Shown here one piece after another: positions 34,455 through 40,855 of a DNA stretch of 40,855 nucleotides; positions within the stretch are counted from its first letter, which is position 1; the number at the start of each line of letters is the position of its first letter. Position numbers and translations under genes: made by a program. Where the stretch lies: contig NZ_PPPT01000084.1 in NCBI RefSeq assembly GCF_006483445.1, positions 1 through 40,855 of the forward strand, written 5' to 3'. This DNA comes from Bradyrhizobium guangdongense (lineage in GTDB: Bacteria > Pseudomonadota > Alphaproteobacteria > Rhizobiales > Xanthobacteraceae). The notes beneath the pieces were generated by a model. It ran no database searches. It had not been told where the DNA came from and saw only the letters and a program-made list of their open reading frames with translations.

Positions 34455-35220
34455 GCCAGTCCGGCGGTTCGACGACCGGATGCGCGGGCCGCAGCAAGGG
34501 CGCATTGAGATCGATCCATTGCGCTTCGCCGGCCGCAAGCCAGTAGGCGCGGTTTACGTCGAGATCGAGCACGATGTGCGTCGGCGGCCTGCCATGCTGC
34601 AGGCCGGTGTTGAACACCCAGGTGTCGCCGAGCCGATCGAACCACGAGCCGTCGGGGATGAACGGCGACTGGTGCACATGGCCGGAGATCACCATCGACG
34701 GCTTGTACTCGCCGATCCATTGCACGAGGTCGACATCGCCGAAGAAGCGCTTGCCGCCCCAGCTCGTCGGTGAGTTCGCCGGCGGCGCGTGATGCGCCCA
34801 GACCCATCGCTGCGGACGGTTGGCGGCGGCTTCGCGCAACTGCTCGGTGAGACGCTGCTTCACGAGCGGCCCGTCCCACCACGGGCACACCGTGAACAGC
34901 GTGTCGCCCAGCGTGAAGCCATCGCCGTCGCAGGCGATCCCGAGTTCACGCACCTCGGCGATCCAGCGCGAGATCTTTTCGCCTTCGGCACTGCGCTCGT
35001 CGAGATCGTGATTGCCCGAGCACAGGATCACTCGCGTCTGGCTCGCGAGCAGCGCAAGGTATTTTTTCACCACCACGATCTGCGCGCGGAAATCGACCAT
35101 CGATCCGACATCCAGCGCATCGCCCGCGAAGATAACGAGATCGAATTGCGGCGCGGCGCTCAGCAGCCAGTCGAACTGTGGCAGCGAGTAATGCAGGTCG
35201 GCAACGACCAGGCAGCGCAT
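34393..35220 (-). CDS. metallophosphoesterase
   Basis: 275 residues. The dinuclear-metal phosphoesterase signature is complete and in order: DLH (8-10), GDALD (33-37), GNHD (69-72), AHHAPP, and GHVH. The insert WDGPLVKQRLTEQL and YKPSMVISGHVHQSPF fit the calcineurin-like family. Substrates of this group range from cyclic nucleotides to phosphoproteins, so the specificity cannot be assigned. It overlaps the tail of the convergent cNMP-binding gene, and lies divergent from the Tag-like gene with a 21-bp palindrome between them. No signal peptide. Confidence 0.9.
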   Translation of the reverse strand: MRCLVVADLHYSLPQFDWLLSAAPQFDLVIFAGDALDVGSMVDFRAQIVVVKKYLALLASQTRVILCSGNHDLDERSAEGEKISRWIAEVRELGIACDGDGFTLGDTLFTVCPWWDGPLVKQRLTEQLREAAANRPQRWVWAHHAPPANSPTSWGGKRFFGDVDLVQWIGEYKPSMVISGHVHQSPFIPDGSWFDRLGDTWVFNTGLQHGRPPTHIVLDLDVNRAYWLAAGEAQWIDLNAPLLRPAHPVVEPPDWLTSLDRIADPSLARPQAAAG

Positions 35221-35252
35221 TGAAAATCCATTGGGTCAGTCAATGAAAAGAG

Positions 35253-35273
35253 TGCAAATTCCGCGAATTTGCA
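35253..35273. promoter_or_regulatory. 21-bp perfect palindrome in divergent intergenic region
   Basis: TGCAAATTC (35253-35261), cgc, GAATTTGCA (35265-35273), 33 bases upstream of the metallophosphoesterase start. It looks like a dimeric regulator site; no partner regulator is assigned. Confidence 0.6.
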
Positions 35274-35408
35274 AGCAAGAAGCAGACCATTGCTGCGGCC
35301 TTACGAGCGACCAATCGGTCCGAAGTCATGCTGCGGCGCAATCCAGGGGGAAGGCTGGACGTCCCCGGCCAAGTCTGGTGTCGTGGTGGCTCAACGCCCG
35401 GGGACGCC

Positions 35409-36101
35409 ATGACCACCTTCAAATCCATTCGCGCCAGAGCCGAGAAACGCAAGGGCGGCCCGAAGGCGCTGGACAAGCTGATGCCTGAGAAGCCGGACTT
35501 GAAGCGCCTCGCAAGACTCGGCGACGACCGCATCCTCGCCGAGATGACCAAGCGGGTGTTCTGCGCGGGCTTTGCCTGGAGCGTGATCGAGAACAAATGG
35601 GAAGGCTTTGAGGAGGCCTTTCTCCACTTCGAGCCGGCAAAACTCAGCTTCCAGCCCGAGGATTATTGGGAAGACCTGCTGCGCGACGCGCGCATCGTGC
35701 GCAACGGCGCCAAGATCATGTCGGTGCGCGAGAATGCCGCCTTCGTGCAGGCGATCGCAAAAGAACACGGCAGCTTTGGAAGATTTTTGGCGAAGTGGCC
35801 GTCGTCAGACGAAGTGGGCTTGCTCGATCTCCTCACCAAGCGCGGCAGCCGTCTTGGCGGCAACACCGGCCAGATGCTGCTGCGCTTCATCGGCTGGGAC
35901 GGCTTTGTCACCTCCAAGGACGTCGTCGCCTGCCTGCGCGATGCCGGCCTCGACATCGCCGAAGAGGTGAAGTCGAAAGGCGATCTCGCAAAGGTGCAGG
36001 CGCAGTTCAACGCCTGGGCCAAGGAGAGCGGCTTGCCCTACGCCCACATCTCGCGCATCTGCGCGCTGTCGGTGGGAGAGAATCGGAGCGAGAAGCCTTG
36101 A
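35409..36101 (+). CDS. DNA-3-methyladenine glycosylase I-like protein
   Basis: 230 residues from the ATG at 35409 (MTTFKSIRARAEKRKGG); the upstream frame has no support. Helix-hairpin-helix type architecture is suggested by FCAGFAWSVIENKWEGFEEAF, where Tag proteins have the FQAGLSW-type segment, and by RNGAKIMSVRENAAFV and GSRLGGNTGQMLLRFIGWDGFVTSKDVVACLRDAGL. Tag removes 3-methyladenine from DNA. The match is partial, the zinc-binding residues of classical Tag are not obvious, and the protein is longer than E. coli Tag, so the activity should be considered probable only. Confidence 0.7.
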   Translation: MTTFKSIRARAEKRKGGPKALDKLMPEKPDLKRLARLGDDRILAEMTKRVFCAGFAWSVIENKWEGFEEAFLHFEPAKLSFQPEDYWEDLLRDARIVRNGAKIMSVRENAAFVQAIAKEHGSFGRFLAKWPSSDEVGLLDLLTKRGSRLGGNTGQMLLRFIGWDGFVTSKDVVACLRDAGLDIAEEVKSKGDLAKVQAQFNAWAKESGLPYAHISRICALSVGENRSEKP

Positions 36102-36126
36102 GAGACGACATGTGCAAGCCGCGGCC

Positions 36127-36600
36127 TCACTCGCCTCGCTCCGGCGCGTAGTCGAGCGGCAGCACCGTCGTCGTCTTGATCTCCTCCATCACGAATGACG
36201 ATGACACGTCCGCGAGCGTGATCCGCCCGATCAGGCGCTTGTAGAGCTGGTCGTAGGCGGCGACATCAGGAATGACGGCTTGCAGCAGATAGTCGACATC
36301 GCCGGTCATGCGGTAGACGCCGATGATCTCCGGAATGTCGCGCACGGCCTTCGAGAACTGGTCGAGCCATTTTGCGCTGTGCTCGGTGGCGCGCAGCGTG
36401 ATGAAGGCGGTCAGGCCGACATTGATGCTGCTGGCATCGAGCAGCGTCACGCGGCCCTTGATGATGCCGTCATCCTCGAGCCGCTTGATGCGGCGCCAGC
36501 AGGCGTTGCGGGACAGCCCCGCCCGTTCGCTGAGCTCGTCAAGCGAGAGGGCCGCGTCGCGCTGGATCAGGTTGAGGAGTTTTCGATCGGTTTCGTCCAT
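36127..36600 (-). CDS. Lrp/AsnC-family transcriptional regulator
   Basis: 157 residues from the ATG at 36600; an ATG at 36624 lies inside the likely promoter. Domain order: HTH MDETDRKLLNLIQRDAALSLDELSERAGLSRNACWRRIKRLEDDGIIKGRVTLLD, then the RAM ligand-binding domain with GVYRMTGDVDYLLQAVIPDVAAYDQLYKRL. Such regulators form octamers and respond to amino acids. No Shine-Dalgarno sequence precedes the ATG, matching a leaderless transcript from the promoter at 36608-36637. A mirrored 12-bp site flanks its start in the divergent region. Confidence 0.92.
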   Translation of the reverse strand: MDETDRKLLNLIQRDAALSLDELSERAGLSRNACWRRIKRLEDDGIIKGRVTLLDASSINVGLTAFITLRATEHSAKWLDQFSKAVRDIPEIIGVYRMTGDVDYLLQAVIPDVAAYDQLYKRLIGRITLADVSSSFVMEEIKTTTVLPLDYAPERGE

Positions 36601-36671
36601 TGTCCCAAATATAGTTCGAATCATCGTCCAAATTCAACCATACCCGTATAAATGGTGTGATATTTGGGACA
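36601..36671. promoter_or_regulatory. mirrored 12-bp operator pair, Lrp divergent region
   Basis: TGTCCCAAATAT (36601-36612) and ATATTTGGGACA (36660-36671) are perfect inverted copies with 47 bases between. The left copy touches the Lrp ATG and covers its -10 element; the right copy lies 56 bases ahead of the DUF6356 start. Confidence 0.75.
36608..36637 (-). promoter_or_regulatory. Lrp-family gene promoter
   Basis: On the minus strand TTGAAT (36632-36637), 18-base spacer, TATATT (36608-36613). The start point is predicted near 36601, next to the ATG. Confidence 0.6.
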
Positions 36672-36726
36672 TCTGCTCAGCCCGAATCCTCAAAGATTGC
36701 AGGCGAACCGCCCCTTGGAGCTTCGC

Positions 36727-36960
36727 ATGCCATCGACCCTGCACCGGCTATTCCTGTCCCACCCCGAGAGCGTCGACGAATCCTACGGCGAGCATTTCCT
36801 GTTCGCGCTCGGCTTCGCCGCGCGCCTGTTCGGCGCCGCATTGGCGGCCCTGGTGCACGCAATCATCCCCTGCCTGTTCGAGACCACCGCAAGCCGCATG
36901 ATCCGCCAGATGCACGACCGCATCGCGCGCCGCGGCCACACGCTGCTGGCGGCGGAGTAA
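36727..36960 (+). CDS. DUF6356-like small membrane protein
   Basis: 77 residues from the ATG at 36727 with GGAG upstream. The pattern LHRLFLSHPESVDESYGEHFLFALGFAARLFGAALAALVHAIIPCLFETTASRMIRQMHDRI resembles the DUF6356 family as I remember it, with a single hydrophobic stretch at about 27-50. Function unknown. It is divergent from the Lrp-type gene and downstream of the right half of the mirrored operator, so it is a likely regulatory target. Confidence 0.75.
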   Translation: MPSTLHRLFLSHPESVDESYGEHFLFALGFAARLFGAALAALVHAIIPCLFETTASRMIRQMHDRIARRGHTLLAAE

Positions 36961-36988
36961 CGGGCGTCGCGATCACGTCGAGCGGATG

Positions 36989-37354
36989 TCAGATCGCCGG
37001 AAGCTCGAGCGCAAGCGGCTTGCTCCGTGCGAGCACGGCATCCGCGTCCAGCGAACGAATGGGAATCGAGACGTCGCTGGGAATGCCGCCCGATATTTGC
37101 AGTGACAAATAGCGCAGGCAGCACACGCGAAGGAACGATGTGAAGTTCCGAACCTCGCCGCGGGCTTCGCTGATTTCATCGTAGAGCTTGGTGATGAGCT
37201 GGTTGACGCTCATGCCGTCGCGTCGGCCGATTTCATCCAGCACCTGCCAGAAATGGTCTTCCAATCGGATGCTTGTCACGACGCCATGCAACCGCAGCGA
37301 TCGCGTGCTGGTCTCATAGAGGGCTGGGTCGGCGCAAACGAAAATCTTGCACAT
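36989..37354 (-). CDS. ribbon-helix-helix domain protein
   Basis: 121 residues from the ATG at 37354, preceded by a strong GGAGG. The segment SLRLHGVVTSIRLEDHFWQVLDEIGRRDGMSVNQLITKLYDEIS fits the RHH_4 ribbon-helix-helix family, whose strand would be VVTSIRLED. FLRVCCLRYL follows. Many alphaproteobacteria have one or two such proteins; their regulatory targets are mostly unknown. Convergent with the DUF6356-like gene, with 28 bases between them. Confidence 0.85.
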   Translation of the reverse strand: MCKIFVCADPALYETSTRSLRLHGVVTSIRLEDHFWQVLDEIGRRDGMSVNQLITKLYDEISEARGEVRNFTSFLRVCCLRYLSLQISGGIPSDVSIPIRSLDADAVLARSKPLALELPAI

Positions 37355-37493
37355 GAGCTCCTCCACTCCCCGCATGTATCGATAAACCGCGAGTTTGGAA
37401 TGACCTTAGCTTCCTCACAAGCGTGTCGCCACATCTTTCCTGCCCAGGCGCCTCGCTGACGGCATCAGGCCGGGTCGTTCGGCTGCCTCTCTC

Positions 37494-37511
37494 GTAGTAA
37501 CGGATTACTAC
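37494..37511. promoter_or_regulatory. palindromic operator 1 upstream of isochorismatase-family gene
   Basis: GTAGTAA-cgga-TTACTAC, perfect 7-bp arms. It shares 13 of 18 positions with the palindrome 64 bases downstream. Confidence 0.65.
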
Positions 37512-37557
37512 GCGGTGAAGTGTCGGGGGGCTTCATGAGCGTCATCCCGTGACTGCC

Positions 37558-37575
37558 GTAGCAACCGGTTGTTAC
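37558..37575. promoter_or_regulatory. palindromic operator 2 upstream of isochorismatase-family gene
   Basis: GTAGCAACC-GGTTGTTAC, 9-bp arms with one mismatch, about 100 bases ahead of the gene's ATG. Confidence 0.6.
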
Positions 37576-37676
37576 CAGCAGCGAAACGATCCGACGTAGC
37601 TTGGCTCGCCTTTCGGCAGTCGGACCACGCTCATGGGCGCGGGACAGTCCAGGCGGGAAACAGCAGGAGCAAGATC

Positions 37677-38276
37677 ATGAATCCGAAAACCACAGCCGTC
37701 GTGTTGATCGAATACCAGAACGACTTCACGTCGCCCGGGGGCGTCTTTCACGACGGCGTCAAAGGCGTGATGCAATCGAACAACATGCTGGCAAACACGG
37801 TCGCTGTGGCGACGAGGGCGCGCGAGGCTGGCGCAGTCATCATGCATGCGCCGATCACCTTCGCCGAAGGGTACGGCGAACTGAGCGGCAGTCCCTACGG
37901 CATCCTGAAGGGTGTCGTCGACAACAAGGCATTTCGCAAGGATACCTGGGGTGCAGCTATCGTCGATGTCTTGAAGCCGCATCCGGGGGACATCGTGATC
38001 GAAGGCAAGCGTGGTCTCGACGCATTCCCCAGCACCAACCTCGACTTCATCCTGCGCAGCAAGGGGATTCAGACCGTCGTGCTGGGTGGCTTTCTCACCA
38101 ATTGCTGCGTCGAATCGACGATGCGCAGCGCCTACGAGCGCGGGTTCGACGTCGTCACTCTGAAGGATTGCACGGCAACGCTGAGCCAGGAGGCGCAGGA
38201 CATGGCGCTGACCCACAATTTCGGAATGTTTTCGCATCCGATGGATCATGGCGAGTTCCTGAAACTTCTGTCCTGA
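37677..38276 (+). CDS. isochorismatase-family cysteine hydrolase
   Basis: 199 residues from the ATG at 37677 with CAGGAGC upstream. The catalytic triad of the family is visible: Asp16 in IEYQNDF, Lys111 in EGKRGLDAF, and nucleophile Cys144 in GGFLTNCCVESTMRSAYERGFDV, with the following KDCTAT. Members hydrolyse amides or vinyl ethers such as nicotinamide, N-carbamoylsarcosine or isochorismate. The substrate is not assignable. It stands alone behind two related palindromes, which suggests repression by an unlinked regulator and induction by a specific signal. Confidence 0.93.
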   Translation: MNPKTTAVVLIEYQNDFTSPGGVFHDGVKGVMQSNNMLANTVAVATRAREAGAVIMHAPITFAEGYGELSGSPYGILKGVVDNKAFRKDTWGAAIVDVLKPHPGDIVIEGKRGLDAFPSTNLDFILRSKGIQTVVLGGFLTNCCVESTMRSAYERGFDVVTLKDCTATLSQEAQDMALTHNFGMFSHPMDHGEFLKLLS

Positions 38277-38429
38277 GACAGGATGCCCGTATCCTGAGAA
38301 CATCCGCGCGACGTCGGAAACGCGCGTCGCGTGGACTGCCCGTGATCGTACAGCAAACTTGTGAGAGAGATGGAACGCCACGGACGGGCTTCGAACGCAG
38401 AAATGGAGGGCGTCCGTTTCGAACCGAAG

Positions 38430-38506
38430 TGGCGCACCCGACACGATTCGAACGTGTGACCTTTGCCTTCGGAGGGCAACGCTCTATCCAGCTGAGCTAC
38501 GGGTGC
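38430..38506 (-). tRNA. tRNA-Arg (anticodon CCG)
   Basis: The minus strand reads as a full cloverleaf of 77 bases including an encoded CCA (38430-38432). The acceptor stem pairs GCACCCG with CGGGTGC. The D arm contains AGCTCAGCTGGATAGAGC. The anticodon stem-loop TTGCC-CTCCGAA-GGCAA has anticodon CCG, which reads the Arg codon CGG. The T arm has GTTCGAATC. No intron or mobile-element scar is seen next to it. Confidence 0.97.
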
Positions 38507-38567
38507 AGTGACCGCTCATTTAGCCGATTGGCGGGAGGGCGGCAACCTCTCGCGGCGGGATATCGCT

Positions 38568-39617
38568 TCAGGCCGATTTGCGCGACTTTGAGCCCGGAAC
38601 CTCCGTCGTATCGCGGTCGAGACGGGCGAATTCGGCCAACATCTGTTCGGCCGAGATCACCCGGTTGCGGCCGAGGCGCTTTGCGGCGTAGAGCGCCTGG
38701 TCGGCCGATCCCAGCAGGCGATCGGGGCGGTCGTCGGCCTCGGCGGGAATGTGGCTGGCGACGCCGACGCTGAGCGTGACGTGCTTGCCGGCGCCCTCGG
38801 CGCCATGGGCGATCTGCAGGTCCAGGATCGCGTTGCGGATCGCTTCGGCGACCGCGCAGGCCTCCTCACTGCTCATCTCCGGCATGACCAGCGCAAACTC
38901 CTCGCCGCCATAGCGGGTGGCGAGGTCGAGCGGGCGCCAGGCGTGCCGGCTGACCACGCCGGCGACCGCGCGCAGGCATTCGTCACCGGTCTGGTGACCG
39001 TGCCGGTCGTTGAACAGCTTGAAATGGTCGACGTCGAGGAACAGGAGCGACAGCGGCTGTTGCGTGCGCTGGGCGCGCGACCATTCGGTCATCAGCTTCT
39101 GGTCGAAGGCGCGGCGGTTGGAGAGACCGGTCAGCCCGTCCTTGGTGGCGAGCTCCTTCAGCGCCATCTCGGCGCGCTTCTGGTCGGTCAGGTCGCGCAG
39201 CGTCTCGACCACGGCGATGAGGTTGCCGACCTCATCATGGATCGGGCCCGCATCGATGGCGAGATAGAGCTGGTTGCCGAGCTTCGGCATCACGCACCAG
39301 TTTTCGGCGCTGAAGCCGAGGCCGTTATGGCCCCGTGCGGCATATTCCGAGTAGAGCTCCGGCAATTGCTCGGGCAGGTCGAGCGCGACGAGGTCGGCGA
39401 GGCAATGGCGCTTGGTCCCGTAAAAGGCCTGCCAGTGTTTTGTGGTGCCGATCACCTCGGAGGCGGCGACGCCGGTCAGGCGTTCGCAAGCCCGGTTCCA
39501 GATCACGACGCGGCGCTGCGGATCGATCACGAAAGTCGGGACGACCAGATGCTGCATCAGCCGCACCGCGTAGGAATGCGCGACGTCGAATTTCTTCGGG
39601 GAGCGGGGTTTTGCCAT
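38568..39617 (-). CDS. PAS-GGDEF diguanylate cyclase
   Basis: 349 residues from the ATG at 39617. A PAS domain at about 18-145 (LVVPTFVIDPQRRVVIWNRACERLTGVAASEVIG) precedes the catalytic domain at about 158-320 (KDGLTGLSNRRAFDQ, LLFLDVDHFKLFNDRHGHQTGDECL). The active site is GGEEF (237-241), an active variant. The inhibitory I-site RxxD is present as RPLD (228-231) exactly five residues ahead, so product inhibition is expected. It makes cyclic di-GMP from two GTP. No transmembrane segment, so it is cytoplasmic. It starts two bases after the stop of the upstream GGDEF-EAL gene, giving a synthesis-plus-breakdown pair. Confidence 0.95.
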   Translation of the reverse strand: MAKPRSPKKFDVAHSYAVRLMQHLVVPTFVIDPQRRVVIWNRACERLTGVAASEVIGTTKHWQAFYGTKRHCLADLVALDLPEQLPELYSEYAARGHNGLGFSAENWCVMPKLGNQLYLAIDAGPIHDEVGNLIAVVETLRDLTDQKRAEMALKELATKDGLTGLSNRRAFDQKLMTEWSRAQRTQQPLSLLFLDVDHFKLFNDRHGHQTGDECLRAVAGVVSRHAWRPLDLATRYGGEEFALVMPEMSSEEACAVAEAIRNAILDLQIAHGAEGAGKHVTLSVGVASHIPAEADDRPDRLLGSADQALYAAKRLGRNRVISAEQMLAEFARLDRDTTEVPGSKSRKSA

Positions 39618-39619
39618 GG

Positions 39620-40855
39620 TCAGGCCACCGCCGCGATCTGCGCGGCGCTTCCGCCGAACAGCTTTCGGACGTCGGCCGCCGCCTTCGGCGCGCTGAACAG
39701 ATAGCCCTGCATCTCGGTGCAGCCGAGATTGCGCAGCATCTCGCGTTGCGCCTCGGTCTCGACGCCTTCGGCCACCGTCGTCATGTTGCTGGCGGCGGCG
39801 ATGTTGACCACGGCCTGCACGATCACGGGGGCGCCGCCTTCGTCGGCGATATCGGCGACGAAGCAGCGGTCGATCTTGATCTTGTCGAACGGGAAGCGCT
39901 TCAGATAGCTCAGCGACGAATAGCCGGTGCCGAAATCGTCGAGCGCGATGCGGACACCGATCGAGCGCAACTGGTGCAGGATCGACAGCGCGGCCTCGTC
40001 GTCGCGGATCAGCACGGCTTCCGTGATCTCGAGCTCGAGCCGGCGCGGGTCCAGGCCGGAAGCGGCAAGCGCGCCGGCGATCTTCAGCGCCAGGGTCTCG
40101 CATTTGAGCTGCACGGGAGAGACGTTGACGGCGACGCGGATGTTGGACGGCCAGTTCGCGGCTTCCATGCAGGCCGTGCGCAGCACCCAGTCGCCGAGCT
40201 CGGTGATGAGGCCGGTGTCTTCGGCGACCGGAATGAATTCGGCCGGCGAGACCATGCCGCGTTCGGGATGCCGCCAGCGCAGCAGCGCCTCGCAGCCGGC
40301 GACCTCGTTGCTGCGCAGATTGACCAGGGGCTGATAGTGCAGCTCGAAACCGCCGTCGATCATGGCCTGGCGCAAATCCTGCTCCATGGCGAGGCGCGCC
40401 TTGGCGCTCGCGTCCATCGCGGGCACGAAGAAGCGGTACGTGCGGCGTCCTTCGGCCTTAGCGCCGTACATCGCGAGGTCGGCGTTCTTGATGAGCTGGT
40501 CGAGATCGGCGCCGTCCTGCGGTGCCAGCGCGATACCGATGCTGGCATCGGTCGAAAGCTGGTGGCCGAGGCAGTGATAGGGCCGGCGGATGGCTTCGTG
40601 GATCCGCGTCACGAAGGTCAGCGTGTCGGCGGAGGATTCGATTCCGGTCTGGATCACCGCAAATTCGTCGCCGCCGAGCCGCGCGATCAGATCGCCCGGC
40701 TTGAGGCAGTTGCGGATACGGCTCGCGACCTCCTTCAGGAGTTCGTCGCCGACATGGTGGCCGAGCGAATCGTTGATGCCCTTGAATTCGTCGATGTCGA
40801 TATAGAGCAGGGCGAACTGGTGGCCTTGCGCGACCTTCGCGAGCTCGCGCTCGAT
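39620..40855 (-). CDS. GGDEF-EAL domain protein, 5' end outside the window
   Basis: At least 411 residues; the frame is open to the window edge, so the N-terminus is missing. The visible part begins in a GGDEF domain, LLYIDIDEFKGINDSLGHHVGDELL and RLGGDEFAVI with the active motif intact. The EAL domain follows with CEALLRWRHPERG, LDDFGTGYSSLSYLKRFPFDKIKIDRCFV and AEGVETEAQREML, all residues expected of an active cyclic di-GMP phosphodiesterase. It is the upstream gene of a two-gene unit with the PAS-GGDEF cyclase. Confidence 0.95.
   Translation of the reverse strand: MERELAKVAQGHQFALLYIDIDEFKGINDSLGHHVGDELLKEVASRIRNCLKPGDLIARLGGDEFAVIQTGIESSADTLTFVTRIHEAIRRPYHCLGHQLSTDASIGIALAPQDGADLDQLIKNADLAMYGAKAEGRRTYRFFVPAMDASAKARLAMEQDLRQAMIDGGFELHYQPLVNLRSNEVAGCEALLRWRHPERGMVSPAEFIPVAEDTGLITELGDWVLRTACMEAANWPSNIRVAVNVSPVQLKCETLALKIAGALAASGLDPRRLELEITEAVLIRDDEAALSILHQLRSIGVRIALDDFGTGYSSLSYLKRFPFDKIKIDRCFVADIADEGGAPVIVQAVVNIAAASNMTTVAEGVETEAQREMLRNLGCTEMQGYLFSAPKAAADVRKLFGGSAAQIAAVA

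Larger units (their letters stand above)
37355..37676. other. intergenic region upstream of isochorismatase-family gene
   Basis: 322 bases with no gene. It contains the two related 18-bp palindromes at 37494-37511 and 37558-37575. Confidence 0.6.

Noticed and set aside
36604..36624. Upstream ATG at 36624 for the Lrp-family gene
   Set aside because: It falls inside the promoter and would add eight residues before the conserved MDETDRKLL start.
38430..38506. tRNA-Arg as an integration site for a genomic island
   Set aside because: No integrase gene or direct repeat of the tRNA end is seen on either side in the window.

Overview
The window looks like the replication-origin neighbourhood of a high-GC alphaproteobacterial chromosome, most likely Bradyrhizobium or a close relative (Nitrobacteraceae). 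Supporting this are the gene set dnaA, dnaN, recF and gyrB beside rpsT, the rhizobial style of the proteins (DnaA, a Bug-type binding protein, DUF899, a short polysaccharide-export lipoprotein, an isoquinoline-oxidoreductase pair) and several families of long palindromic intergenic repeats. The genus is inferred from recall of gene content, not from a search.

Region 1 (1-13.9 kb, almost all on the minus strand): rpsT, a gene-free stretch of about 1.3 kb with origin-like features (one perfect DnaA box, clustered GANTC sites, a 13-bp tandem repeat), then dnaA, dnaN, recF, gyrB, a small membrane protein and a MurA homologue with Asp in place of the usual catalytic Cys. Two insertions interrupt the replication genes: a DUF559 endonuclease-like gene boxed in by palindromic repeats between dnaN and recF, and a pair of related exported proteins made of a repeated FYRxEL/GWxE module between recF and gyrB.

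Region 2 (14.2-18.7 kb): a small membrane protein, msrA and a Wza-like export lipoprotein on the plus strand, then a dienelactone-hydrolase-family protein, a small exported protein and an alpha/beta hydrolase on the minus strand.

Region 3 (18.9-28.8 kb): a translationally coupled molybdenum hydroxylase pair (2Fe-2S and Tat-exported molybdopterin subunits), a large autotransporter, an HD-GYP protein, and a CaiC-like acyl-CoA ligase divergent from a Bug/TctC binding protein.

Region 4 (28.9-38.5 kb) is rich in small regulatory units. An ArsR-SRPBCC-DUF899 operon has its operator over the start codon. A membrane protein, a winged-helix regulator and an orphan UppS paralogue form a unit in which the same palindrome, ACTTTG-N5-CAAAGT, occurs at the promoter and again over the uppS start codon. 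Further on are a cyclic-nucleotide-binding-fold protein, a metallophosphoesterase, a Tag-like glycosylase, an Lrp/AsnC regulator divergent from a DUF6356 protein with a mirrored 12-bp site between them, a ribbon-helix-helix protein, an isochorismatase-family hydrolase behind two related palindromes, and tRNA-Arg(CCG).

Region 5 (38.5 kb to end, minus strand): a PAS-GGDEF diguanylate cyclase directly downstream of a GGDEF-EAL protein cut by the window edge.

Most promising for something undescribed: the regulator-membrane protein-UppS unit with its repeated operator, and the modular exported paralogues between recF and gyrB.
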